44,438 nucleotides of DNA, from contig CAAGEB010000043.1 of NCBI GenBank assembly GCA_900768705.1, positions 1-44,438 on the forward strand, in the 5' to 3' direction. The notes below the pieces were generated by a model. The model saw only the letters and a program-made list of their open reading frames with translations. It searched no databases and was not told where the DNA came from. Shown piece by piece: positions 8,854 through 16,941 of the stretch; position 1 is the first letter of the stretch; the number at the start of each line of letters is the position of its first letter. The position numbers and the translations under genes were made by a program. The stretch comes from Oscillospiraceae bacterium. GTDB lineage: Bacteria > Bacillota > Clostridia > Oscillospirales > Ruminococcaceae.

Positions 8854-9189
8854 CTACTTCTTCTTTTTCATATTTTCCAGCACCGTCTTAAAGCTTTCCT
8901 TAAAGGTGGGATTGCCGTTTTCAGGGGTTTGTAAAAGCTCCTCCTCGGTCTGCTCCAGATCGCAGATTTTTTCGGCGTGATTGGAAGTCACTCCCAGTAC
9001 CATACACTTTCCGCAGACGCTCACCAGAAGCAGCATCTTGTCCGGACCCAGATTGACCCGCTCGAGTATTTTCAGATGACGGCTGTCCGAAAGGGCTACT
9101 CTGTTATTGAATTTTTTCATTATCCAGAACAGCAGAAATACCAGTGCCAACACACCGATAAGTGCCATTATCATCTGAAAATATTCCAT
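8854..9189 (-). CDS. fliO: FliO-like export apparatus assembly protein
   Basis: FliO helps assemble the FliP ring. The call rests on position directly before fliP plus architecture: a single hydrophobic segment (about residues 6-24, MIMALIGVLALVFLLFWIM) followed by a small soluble domain with the family-like pattern HLKILERVNLGPDKMLLLVSVCGK and a charged tail. The frame opens further upstream at 9225, but ATG 9189 has GAGGAAAAG just before it and puts the membrane segment near the start, giving 111 residues. Sequence conservation in this family is low. Confidence 0.85.
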   Translation of the reverse strand: MEYFQMIMALIGVLALVFLLFWIMKKFNNRVALSDSRHLKILERVNLGPDKMLLLVSVCGKCMVLGVTSNHAEKICDLEQTEEELLQTPENGNPTFKESFKTVLENMKKKK

Positions 9190-9232
9190 CTTTTCCTCGC
9201 TAAACAGGCATAATTTTCCCATCAAACAACAG

Positions 9233-9258
9233 CAGGCGGGTAAGCCTCTCCCCGCCTG
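9233..9258 (-). other. Intercistronic hairpin between cheY and fliO
   Basis: CAGGCGGG and CCCGCCTG form an 8-bp GC-rich stem around a 10-nt loop, just after the cheY stop. No U tract follows, so it is more likely an mRNA processing or 3'-end protection element than a terminator. This is inference from structure only. Confidence 0.55.
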
Positions 9259-9272
9259 TCAGATATAAATTT

Positions 9273-9635
9273 TCAGCCGAGAACCTTTTTTACAGTCTGG
9301 AGAATTCTGTCAGCCTTGAAGGGCTTTACAATAAAGTCCAGTGCGCCAAGCTTGATTGCTTCCACAACCATTGCCTCCTGACCCATTGCAGAACACATAA
9401 CCACCTTCGCCATAGGGTCTCCGGCTTTGATCTCCTTCAATGCGTCGATACCCGTTTTGTTGGGCATGGTGATATCCATAATCACCAGATCGGGCTTTTC
9501 TGCCGCATATACATCGCAGGCAATTGCTCCGTCGGCTGCCTCAAGAATGTTGGTGTATCCGTTCTTTGTGAGGGTGTCCTTGATAAGCATTCTCATAAAA
9601 GCCGCATCATCAACCAATAAAATCTTCTTATCCAT
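9273..9635 (-). CDS. cheY: CheY, chemotaxis response regulator
   Basis: CheY is the single-domain response regulator that, when phosphorylated, binds the flagellar switch. The 120 residues contain the acidic pocket Asp9-Asp10, phospho-acceptor Asp54 in VIMDITMPN, Ser82 in VVMCSAMG at the switch Thr/Ser position, and Lys104 in FIVKPF. It is encoded right after fliY, whose product is a switch component with a CheC-like phosphatase domain. CheC, also a phosphatase, is at the end of the operon. The kinase CheA is not in the window. Confidence 0.96.
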   Translation of the reverse strand: MDKKILLVDDAAFMRMLIKDTLTKNGYTNILEAADGAIACDVYAAEKPDLVIMDITMPNKTGIDALKEIKAGDPMAKVVMCSAMGQEAMVVEAIKLGALDFIVKPFKADRILQTVKKVLG

Positions 9636-9706
9636 TACTTTCTCTCCCTTGATAAATATTTAAAAAGGTTCTTCGTTGACTATACCTTATTAACCAAAAG
9701 GCGGGG

Positions 9707-10921
9707 TTATTCCTTGCCCAGGCTGTCCATAAATCTGGACTTTACTATTTCGGTAATTCTTACGGCAAAATTGTCGTCAATTACCACCACATCGCCCCGT
9801 GCAATCAGATTTCCGTTTACCACCACATCTACCGGTGCGCCTGCCTGCCGCTCCAGCTCGATTATCGTGCCCTGCTGGAACTCCAGAATGTCCTTGACCT
9901 TACGCTTTGCTGTTCCTATTTCCACGCTGATTTCCAGCGGAACACCCATCAGGAGCTTCAGATTGTCCTTCTGTTCTCCCGAAATTCCCAGATCCACATC
10001 GTCAAACTGATGAAGCTGAGCGTTCTGCACATTAACAGGAGGCGGGGGAGGATATGCGCCGTAGGCGGCGTACTGATTCGGATAGCCGTAACCGCCCGGA
10101 TAGCCCTGCGGATAACCCTGAGCCATCTGCGGCATCGGTGGAACCTGACCGTACATCTGCTGCATATCCGCAGAACCGGGCATTGGAGCCTGAGGTGCGG
10201 TCTGAGGCGGCACAGCCTGCTGCGGTACAGCCTGCTGCGGTACAGCCTGCTGCGACGCCGGCTGCTGAGGTGCTGCCGGCTGAGGTTCGGGGGCAGGCTC
10301 TTCGTCCGGAGTCTGGAATTTCTCCATCATCATGCCGGAGAGGGTCTTTGCCAGCTCCAATGACATTACCGACATAAATTCGCTCTGCATAACTCCGTCA
10401 ACGGTAAGCTGGAAAGTAACCGCCACAACGGTTTCATCCAGATCCATATCACACAGATCACCGAATTTCGTCTTTTCAATTATGTAGGGCGTAGGTACGG
10501 AAATATCCACCGTGGTTCCCAGCAAATCGGACAGTGCCGTTGCCGACGCACCCATCATCTGGTTCATAATTTCGCTTACTGCGCTTATATTAAGCTCGTC
10601 AAACTGGAAATCGGGGTCAATTACCAGCGGATTTCCCAGCAGCTGATTGAGAATAAGCTGAACATCATTTTGTTTCAGAACCATCATATTCAAGCCGGTG
10701 ATGCCCTGAACATAGACGATTTTTACACAAATGGCAGGTTCAAGATTATCGTAATTCAGATCCCCTACCTTGAGAACATTGACCTGCGGTGTGGTTATCC
10801 ATGTCTTTGCATTCAGAAGCTCCGACACCGCCGTTGCCGCTGAACCCATACTGATGTTCAGTATTTCGCCGACCGCATCGACTTCGTACGAGCTGAACTC
10901 GATGTTATTTTCGTTTGCCAT
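9707..10921 (-). CDS. fliY: FliY, flagellar switch protein with CheC-like and FliN domains
   Basis: FliY replaces FliN in Gram-positive switches and removes phosphate from CheY-P at the motor. The N-terminal 190 residues form a CheC-like domain with two phosphatase signatures, Glu19/Asn22 in GEILNISMGSAA and SEIMNQMMGASATALS. A Gln/Pro/Ala/Tyr-rich linker spans about residues 210-310 and includes repeated QQAVP units encoded by near-identical 15-bp repeats. The C-terminal 80 residues are the FliN/SpoA surface-presentation domain (LLMGVPLEISVEIGTAKR). At 404 residues it sits in the normal range. It lies directly after fliM. Confidence 0.95.
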   Translation of the reverse strand: MANENNIEFSSYEVDAVGEILNISMGSAATAVSELLNAKTWITTPQVNVLKVGDLNYDNLEPAICVKIVYVQGITGLNMMVLKQNDVQLILNQLLGNPLVIDPDFQFDELNISAVSEIMNQMMGASATALSDLLGTTVDISVPTPYIIEKTKFGDLCDMDLDETVVAVTFQLTVDGVMQSEFMSVMSLELAKTLSGMMMEKFQTPDEEPAPEPQPAAPQQPASQQAVPQQAVPQQAVPPQTAPQAPMPGSADMQQMYGQVPPMPQMAQGYPQGYPGGYGYPNQYAAYGAYPPPPPVNVQNAQLHQFDDVDLGISGEQKDNLKLLMGVPLEISVEIGTAKRKVKDILEFQQGTIIELERQAGAPVDVVVNGNLIARGDVVVIDDNFAVRITEIVKSRFMDSLGKE

Positions 10922-10934
10922 CAGTACTTTTACC

Positions 10935-11924
10935 TCAATTCTCTGTAAAATTTTCTATCAAGACAGCCTTGTTTCCATTGTAGGTGCCAAGCTTTCCATC
11001 GCACCAGATTTTGGTTCCTACCTTTATTTCGATATTCTCGCTTATCTTTTTATTAAGCGGAATAACATCGTTGACCTGGAGAGTAAGCACTTCGTACAAA
11101 TCAAGATTGATTTCTCCCAGCAATGCCTTTACCTCAAGGTCGGTAGTGCTGATTCCCGACATAATGCTGTCACGGCGTTCCTGCTCCCGTGCAGCGTCGG
11201 TTTTTCTGCGGGTGCCGTTGTAACGGGAAATAAAGTGTGCCATAATCTCATCGAGATTGATTGCGGGAATACAAACGGAAACTATGGATTTCTGATTGTT
11301 TATCTCCACCTCCAGAGCCACAATTATAACCGTATCCTCGTGACCTATGGTCTGAACCACACGGGAGTTGGTTTCAATACCTATAAGTCTGGGTTCCAGA
11401 TCAATGTGAGTCATCATCGGCTCTCTGAGAAGCTCCGCAAAGGAATTCATCACATCGGTCATTATTGTTATTTCAATCTCGGTAAAATCCCTGTTGACTT
11501 CGGAATATTCACCTTTTCCGCCCAGCAGACGGTCTATCATTGTATATGTAATGGCATTTGACACCTGCAGAATAACATCCGTTTCGGAAATTTCGTCATT
11601 CTTGATGCCAAGATCCACCATTCCCATCATAACATAGTCGGGAAGCGCATTGTTGAATTCGCTGTAACGCTGCTCCTCAATATTTACCAGACTTACCCGG
11701 CAGTACAGACGAAGCTTGCCGGTAAGGTAAGAAGAAAGAAGGCGGGCATAGTTCTCAAATATGCTTTCAAGAACCTTTATCTGCTCCTTGGTAAACTTCT
11801 TGGGAGCACGGAAGTCATACTCCTTAATCTTGTCCTCTTCCTTCTGGGTGACAACAGGCTCTGCTCCCATTGCAACGCTTTTCAGCATTTCATCAATCTG
11901 CGCCTGTGTTAATACATCAGCCAA
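10935..11924 (-). CDS. fliM: FliM, flagellar switch protein
   Basis: FliM is the CheY-P docking protein of the switch complex. The 329-residue product starts with the conserved MADVLTQAQIDEML and contains the middle CheC-like domain and the C-terminal FliN-like domain (LEVKALLGEINLDLYEVLTL). Translation begins at TTG, with a GGGGGG ribosome site six to seven bases upstream. Clostridial operons often have fliL between motB and fliM. Here only an 84-bp gap is present, with no convincing gene in it. Confidence 0.96.
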   Translation of the reverse strand: MADVLTQAQIDEMLKSVAMGAEPVVTQKEEDKIKEYDFRAPKKFTKEQIKVLESIFENYARLLSSYLTGKLRLYCRVSLVNIEEQRYSEFNNALPDYVMMGMVDLGIKNDEISETDVILQVSNAITYTMIDRLLGGKGEYSEVNRDFTEIEITIMTDVMNSFAELLREPMMTHIDLEPRLIGIETNSRVVQTIGHEDTVIIVALEVEINNQKSIVSVCIPAINLDEIMAHFISRYNGTRRKTDAAREQERRDSIMSGISTTDLEVKALLGEINLDLYEVLTLQVNDVIPLNKKISENIEIKVGTKIWCDGKLGTYNGNKAVLIENFTEN

Positions 11925-12008
11925 ATTTACCCCCCCAGTGTATCGGTAAACAGCGGTATCTCAATTTTGCTTTCAAGTATCACCGCACACTTTTTTAAAA
12001 TCATTGCC

Positions 12009-13013
12009 CTACTCGCCGGAATTATCCTCCTGAGCTCCGCTCTCTCCTGTGGATTCCACAGGCATCAGGAAAGCGCTGTCATCCACTGCGGAAGGACCGG
12101 TTGCTCCTCCTGTGCCGCTGCCGATGTTTCCTGAGAACTTGTCCTCAATGAAGCCTATTATCTTGTCAACAGAGCCGTCGGGAAGCTTGGTATAATCCTC
12201 TTCCTTATTGCCTCCGTCGGGATCGAATTCCGAAGCGTCAATGCCGAAATCGTGGGACAGAATATCCTTTATTACCTCGGGATCAGTGAAGTCCAGCTCC
12301 TCCTTGAGAAGCATCATCTCCACACGGCGATTCTTACGCTGACCCTCTGCGGTATCGTTGTCGGCAACAGGCTCGTAGGGACCGCAGCCTTTAACACGGT
12401 ATTTTTCGGATTCCACCATTCCGTTCCAATCCAGATAGTTTACAACGCTGACTGCACGCATACTGGACAAAGCCCAGTCGTTCACAGCGGAAACCGCCAT
12501 AGAGGTATGTCCCGATACCGTAACGCTGCGCACGGACTGCCTTACCGCCTTTATTGCGGGAATAAATCCTTTCAGAACGGCTCTTCCCTCGTCCTTCAGC
12601 TCGTAGCTGTCTCCGTCAAAGAAAACGGAATCGTCAAACCGTATCGTAATATGCGCCGCTCCCTGTTCCACAGCAACGGAATCAGCCAGATTGTTCATAT
12701 CCACATAGTCGGCGAGATATCTGTACAGCTCGTCAAAGCTCTGGGGCATTTCCCCTTCGCCGCCCACATCGGTCTTATCACTGGTAACGCCGCCGGTGCT
12801 TTCCGCATTGGGGTCAAGGTCGGCTACCACATTATTCACAAATTGTCCTCTGGACTTGAATTCCTGAAAGACCAGCTGGAGCTTTGTTTCATCAAGATTT
12901 GAGCAGCAGAAAAGCAACACAAAGAATGTCAGAAGCAGCGTTACCATATCCGCATAAGTATTCAGCCAATCGCCCCCGCTGTCGCCGGAGGATTTCTTCG
13001 GCATCTTTGCCAT
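12009..13013 (-). CDS. motB: MotB-family stator protein (OmpA-like domain)
   Basis: MotB anchors the stator to peptidoglycan and forms the ion channel with MotA. Residues 15-40 are the single transmembrane helix (WLNTYADMVTLLLTFFVLLF) with the ion-binding Asp22. The middle and C-terminal part is an OmpA/MotB domain (SVTVSGHTSM, then DWALSSMRAVSVVNYL and GQRKNRRVEM). The C-terminal 90 residues form an acidic, Gly-rich tail beyond the usual domain. It lies 159 bases after motA, which is unusual because the two are normally adjacent or overlapping, and it has its own promoter upstream. Confidence 0.93.
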   Translation of the reverse strand: MAKMPKKSSGDSGGDWLNTYADMVTLLLTFFVLLFCCSNLDETKLQLVFQEFKSRGQFVNNVVADLDPNAESTGGVTSDKTDVGGEGEMPQSFDELYRYLADYVDMNNLADSVAVEQGAAHITIRFDDSVFFDGDSYELKDEGRAVLKGFIPAIKAVRQSVRSVTVSGHTSMAVSAVNDWALSSMRAVSVVNYLDWNGMVESEKYRVKGCGPYEPVADNDTAEGQRKNRRVEMMLLKEELDFTDPEVIKDILSHDFGIDASEFDPDGGNKEEDYTKLPDGSVDKIIGFIEDKFSGNIGSGTGGATGPSAVDDSAFLMPVESTGESGAQEDNSGE

Positions 13014-13066
13014 ATCCCTGCTCCTTTCTACAATCTTTTATGTATGAAGAAAAATATCATCATTTT

Positions 13067-13095
13067 ATTATAACATACTTTATACAAAAATGCAA
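13067..13095 (-). promoter_or_regulatory. Sigma-A-type promoter in the motA-motB gap
   Basis: On the minus strand, TTGCAT (13,090-13,095) and TATAAT (13,067-13,072) are separated by exactly 17 bp, and the -10 is extended (TGT before TATAAT). The surrounding 159 bp are strongly AT-rich. It would start a transcript about 50 bases before motB, giving independent expression of motB and everything downstream to cheD. Confidence 0.65.
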
Positions 13096-13172
13096 ATACT
13101 TTTTTTGTTTTTCACACAAAAAATATATATTTTTGAGTATTATATACAAATTACCAAAAATATACTTACCGA

Positions 13173-13967
13173 CTATTTTTGATTGTCGGGAGTGTGCTGA
13201 CTCTTGGGCAGCATAAATTCCAGTTTTTCCTGAATATAGCGGGGGTTTGAACCGCCTGCAATTGCAAGCACGCCCTCCTCGATTATCTGCATACACAGCA
13301 GCTCCTCTTCGTGGGCGTTTTTCAGTGCCATACCGATAGGCGCCATAAGCACATTTGCGAACAGCGATCCGTAGAAGGTGGTAATAAGTGCCGTCGCCAT
13401 ACCTGATGTAAGCTCTTCCGGATGGTCGAAGTCGATTGAAGCAAGCATATTGATAAGTCCGACAAGAGTACCCAGCATTCCGAATGCGGGGAATATTCCC
13501 ACGCCCTTTTCAAAGAAGGCTCGTCCCTGTTCGTGACGCTCGCACATAAACATTATCGTGTCGTCCAGCATTCCCCGTACCTTTTCGGGGTCGTTGGCGT
13601 CCACAATCAGCATAAGGCTAGATTTCATAAACGGGTCGGAACACTGGTTTGCGCTTTCCTCCAGTGCCAGCAGACCTCTTGTACGGGCAACCTGCGCATA
13701 CTCCACAATGTCGGCTATGTACTTTTTCGGGTCGTACTTCTTGGGCTTTATAGCCATTACGAGACGCTTGGGAACCGCTTTCAGATAAGACATCGGAAAG
13801 GAAGCCACAAGACAGCCTATCGTACCGCCCACGGTAATAGCCAAGGACTGAACCTCGATAAAGTTGCTGAACCGTCCGAAATCCACGCCCTTTGATGTAT
13901 CAAATACGATACCGAACACAACCAGTCCGAATGAGAGTACCCATCCTATGATAATTGATAAATTCAA
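13173..13967 (-). CDS. motA: MotA-family stator protein
   Basis: MotA is the four-helix stator subunit that couples ion flow to rotation. The 264-residue product shows the family layout: two N-terminal helices (first at about 3-23), a cytoplasmic domain, then two helices containing AFGMLGTLVGLINMLASID and MATALITTFYGSLFANVLMAPI. It starts at TTG with GAGGGG about six bases upstream. The flbD gene precedes it closely. An extra basic/polar C-terminal tail ends in HTPDNQK. Confidence 0.94.
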   Translation of the reverse strand: MNLSIIIGWVLSFGLVVFGIVFDTSKGVDFGRFSNFIEVQSLAITVGGTIGCLVASFPMSYLKAVPKRLVMAIKPKKYDPKKYIADIVEYAQVARTRGLLALEESANQCSDPFMKSSLMLIVDANDPEKVRGMLDDTIMFMCERHEQGRAFFEKGVGIFPAFGMLGTLVGLINMLASIDFDHPEELTSGMATALITTFYGSLFANVLMAPIGMALKNAHEEELLCMQIIEEGVLAIAGGSNPRYIQEKLEFMLPKSQHTPDNQK

Positions 13968-13997
13968 AATATACCCCTCGCTTTATAAGTCTTGATA

Positions 13998-14219
13998 TTA
14001 TGTCAAAGGCTCTCCATCGGATTTCTGCTGTATGCGCAGACGGCGGTGAAGCCTTGTATTTTCGTAAATCAAATTTTGGAGTTCCTTCATACTTTCACGA
14101 ACAATATAGCTGTGTCCGTTCTCCAGAACAATCACGGTATCCGGCGTTTCATTCACTGTCTCAATCAATTCCTCGTTGAGCAGGAACTTGCTGCCGTCTA
14201 GCTTTGTAAGAAATATCAT
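13998..14219 (-). CDS. flbD: FlbD-family small flagellar protein
   Basis: This 73-residue protein matches the FlbD/SwrD family found between flgE and motA in Firmicutes: MIFLTKLDGSKFLLNEELIE, then a TPDTVIVLENGHSYIVRES stretch. In Bacillus subtilis SwrD raises motor power. The family core ends at about residue 52; the remainder is a basic tail. A GGTGG site lies four bases before the ATG. The position between flgE and motA supports the call. Confidence 0.9.
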   Translation of the reverse strand: MIFLTKLDGSKFLLNEELIETVNETPDTVIVLENGHSYIVRESMKELQNLIYENTRLHRRLRIQQKSDGEPLT

Positions 14220-14242
14220 AAAACCACCAAAATCCCGGCTTT

Positions 14243-14270
14243 ACTCCGCAGGCTCACCTGCCTGCGGAGT
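14243..14270 (-). other. Strong intercistronic hairpin after flgE
   Basis: ACTCCGCAGGC and GCCTGCGGAGT form a perfect 11-bp stem with a 6-nt loop in the 79-bp gap between flgE and flbD. Outer CCGGC/GCCGG bases can extend it. No U tract follows, so partial termination is not clearly supported. A stabilising 3' structure for the abundant hook mRNA is an inference. Confidence 0.65.
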
Positions 14271-14298
14271 GCCGGACTGAATTTATGGAATCAAAATT

Positions 14299-16446
14299 TT
14301 ATCTCTTGAGGGAAAGAAGCTCCTCAAGCATTGTATCGGATACGGTAATTACACGGGAATTAGCCTGGAAGCCTCTCTGCGTGGTAATCATATCGGTAAA
14401 TTCCTGCGACAGATCCACATTGGACATTTCCAGTGCGCCCGCCAGAACCTCGCCTGCGCCGTCGGAGCCTGCAATGCACAGCTTTGCCTCGCCGGAAGCC
14501 ACCGTCTGCGCAAACATTGTTCCGCCCACCTGTGAAAGACCGTTGGGATTGTCAAAGGTTGCAATATCAATTCTTCCCAGAACCAGATCTCCGTGTACGG
14601 AGTGCTTGCCGATAATGGTTCCGTCCGTCTGAATGGTAACATCGGAAAGATCCTTGTAGAACTGCTCGGAACCGGTGCGTCCGTCGGAAAGCGCAAAGGT
14701 GGAGAGAGATTTTGCGGTCTTGGTGAAGAAGCTATCCTCGCCGCCCATGGGAGAAATTGCAGGATTTCCTCCGAAGAAAGCCTGTCTCATTGCGGGATTC
14801 CACTCGGTGGTGGTTGTGGGCTCTGCCGTGAAATCTGCCGCAGCTCCGGCTGTTCCGTCAGCCTTGGTGTAGGTTGCGGTGCCGTCTGTCCATGTAGTTC
14901 CGTCGGCACTGGTCTGAGGGGTTATCTTCTTCACGCCGTTAATGTCGGTTTCAATCATATTACGGGTATAGCCACCTCCCGCAGCGGCTACGGGAGCGGA
15001 ATACTCAACGGAATTATTTTTAAGTCCGGAGATATTCGCCATAGTGAGAATTTTCTTGTCGTTGCCGTTGGCAGCGGATTTTATTCTCTCGTTGATTTCC
15101 GCAATGGTGGTATCGTTGCAGACGGTAATGGTAAGATTGTTTTCATCCCATACAGCCTTGGTCTTTCCGTAGCCGGAAACATACGCAAAGGTTATCTTAT
15201 AGCTGTTTGCATACTCACCCGCAACGGTTGCTGCAACATCAAAGCCTCCGGACGCCTGATCGGTACCGTCGGTGTCAATGGTGCCTTCCATTTTTGTAAG
15301 AACGGCAGCCTTGTTTGCAGCGTCGGAGGGAAGCACGAAATTCGTGCAGGTAAGCTCCGGAACGGTTGCGTCGTCGGCGGTGATTGCCTTTATCTTGTTG
15401 TTGATTTCCTCGGCAGTGGCATAATCGTTAATGGTGATTTTCCATGTGCTGTTCGCCGCATCGTATGTAGCCGCTGCCTTTTCCGTGGCAGCTGCGTCAT
15501 AATCCAGCTCCACCTTGATCTTGCTTCCGTAAACCTTGTCGGTGGCAAAGCCTATGTAAGCGTGCTTGGTGGAAGCAACGCCGGAAGCGTCCTTTTCGGT
15601 ATAGGTTGCATGGAACATACAGCTGTCGTTTTCGGTCTTGAAGTTAAGTCCGGTAATGCTGTTCTTCGCAACAACCGCCTCGGGGTTATCGGGAATGGAT
15701 TCAAAATCGAACTGAAGCTCCACATCATCGGGAAGAGTAACGCCGCCCGCCTGAATAGCCTTGTTTATTGCCTGCTCAAAGGCGTCCTCGGAATTATACT
15801 GCTCGTCGGAATTGAAGTAAATGTTCAGAACTCCGTTGGCATAGGTAGCGTAGGGATACTCCGCCTCGGTAAAGGTAACGGACATATCGGTGTTATCCGA
15901 AGGAGCGGATACCGACAAAGTAACCTTTGAACCGTTGACTACCTTTGTTGCGCTGGAGCATTTTGCCTCGGTGGCGGGAACAATCGCTCTGATAATTTCG
16001 GAGCTTGCCTGCTGATTGGTGCTTTCGCCCGAAACGCCCAGAACATGATATCCGGAAGCGTTTACCAGATATCCCTGCTCGTCAATATTGAAAACGCCCG
16101 CTCTGGTATAGAAGATGTTGCCGGAGCCGTCCATTACCTGGAAAAAGCCCTCGCCGTCTATTGCCATATCGTAAATGTTATCCGAATAGGTAAAGCCCGA
16201 CTGGGTCATATTCGGCGTGGTGGAGTTCATCTTAACGCCGTAGCCCACCTGACGGGGGTTTACGCCGCCCAGTGTTGCGGTTGCTGCGGAAGGAGTGCGC
16301 TTGGTCTGGTAATAAACATCTGCGAAGGTGGTAACATTGGTCTTGTAAGCCGTGGTGTTTACATTGGCAATGTTGTTGCCGATAACATCCATTCTCTGCT
16401 GGTGGGTTTTAAGACCCGATACGCCTGAATAAAGTGATTTAACCAT
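14299..16446 (-). CDS. flgE: FlgE, flagellar hook protein (large)
   Basis: FlgE polymerises into the hook. The N-terminus (VKSLYSGVSGLKTHQQRMDV, then GNNIANVNTTAYK) and the C-terminus (ALEMSNVDLSQEFTDMITTQ, then RGFQANSRVI) are classic. At 715 residues it is well above the 260-450 usual for hook proteins. The extra length is a middle region, about residues 150-560, rich in Ala, Thr, Asp and Asn with repeated domain-like patterns. This probably forms surface-exposed hook domains. A GGAGG site precedes the ATG. The flgD hook cap is encoded upstream. Confidence 0.95.
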   Translation of the reverse strand: MVKSLYSGVSGLKTHQQRMDVIGNNIANVNTTAYKTNVTTFADVYYQTKRTPSAATATLGGVNPRQVGYGVKMNSTTPNMTQSGFTYSDNIYDMAIDGEGFFQVMDGSGNIFYTRAGVFNIDEQGYLVNASGYHVLGVSGESTNQQASSEIIRAIVPATEAKCSSATKVVNGSKVTLSVSAPSDNTDMSVTFTEAEYPYATYANGVLNIYFNSDEQYNSEDAFEQAINKAIQAGGVTLPDDVELQFDFESIPDNPEAVVAKNSITGLNFKTENDSCMFHATYTEKDASGVASTKHAYIGFATDKVYGSKIKVELDYDAAATEKAAATYDAANSTWKITINDYATAEEINNKIKAITADDATVPELTCTNFVLPSDAANKAAVLTKMEGTIDTDGTDQASGGFDVAATVAGEYANSYKITFAYVSGYGKTKAVWDENNLTITVCNDTTIAEINERIKSAANGNDKKILTMANISGLKNNSVEYSAPVAAAGGGYTRNMIETDINGVKKITPQTSADGTTWTDGTATYTKADGTAGAAADFTAEPTTTTEWNPAMRQAFFGGNPAISPMGGEDSFFTKTAKSLSTFALSDGRTGSEQFYKDLSDVTIQTDGTIIGKHSVHGDLVLGRIDIATFDNPNGLSQVGGTMFAQTVASGEAKLCIAGSDGAGEVLAGALEMSNVDLSQEFTDMITTQRGFQANSRVITVSDTMLEELLSLKR

Positions 16447-16527
16447 TTTATGACCTCCAAAATGATTTTCAACTCACCGTATGCGGAGCTTCATTCGCAA
16501 GCCCCGCGTGAATTCCCGAAGGTCCGT

Positions 16528-16914
16528 TCACATAATTACGGTGGAGTCAATGTTCGTGAATATATTACCCTTCAGTTCCTCCTGAGAAACCGTGGTAATA
16601 ACCTTGTTGTTTTTTACGCTCACAACAAACGCATTGTTTCCCACAAGCACCAACGATTCATTGCTGCCCTTTTCAGCGGCAATTTCAACGCCCTTGTTAA
16701 GACGCTCCAGAGTGTTGTCACTGGTGATGTCAATGCTCCGCTCGGAAAGCCGCTGCATTGCGTGCTTGGAAAACTCCACGCCCTGCTTCTCTTCAATTTT
16801 CTGCTTGAGAGCTTCGGCAAAGCTTTCATTTTCCTGCTGCGGTACATTTACCGTCTGATTGCCTGTGGTAACGCTGATCTGACTGCGAAGCGCAAGATAC
16901 TCGCTTATCAGCAT
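16528..16914 (-). CDS. TIGR02530-type flagellar operon protein
   Basis: This is a 128-residue conserved flagellar operon protein found between flgD and flgE in Firmicutes. Recognisable parts are FSKHAMQRLSERSIDI, then NTLERLNKGVEIAAEKGSNE and SLVLVGNNAFVVSVKNNKVI with ITTV. Its molecular role is not established as far as I know, though the location suggests hook assembly. A GGAGG site precedes the ATG. The stop lies about 80 bases before flgE. Confidence 0.88.
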   Translation of the reverse strand: MLISEYLALRSQISVTTGNQTVNVPQQENESFAEALKQKIEEKQGVEFSKHAMQRLSERSIDITSDNTLERLNKGVEIAAEKGSNESLVLVGNNAFVVSVKNNKVITTVSQEELKGNIFTNIDSTVIM

Positions 16915-16941
16915 TTTTTCAGCCTCCTTGCCAATTTTCCG

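Noticed and set aside
11925..12008. fliL or a remnant of it between motB and fliM
   Set aside because: The 84-bp gap holds only an 18-codon frame with no hydrophobic segment or similarity to FliL.
14593..15930. 445-residue plus-strand frame antisense to flgE
   Set aside because: It is the shadow of a compositionally biased hook gene, with no ribosome site or known domain.
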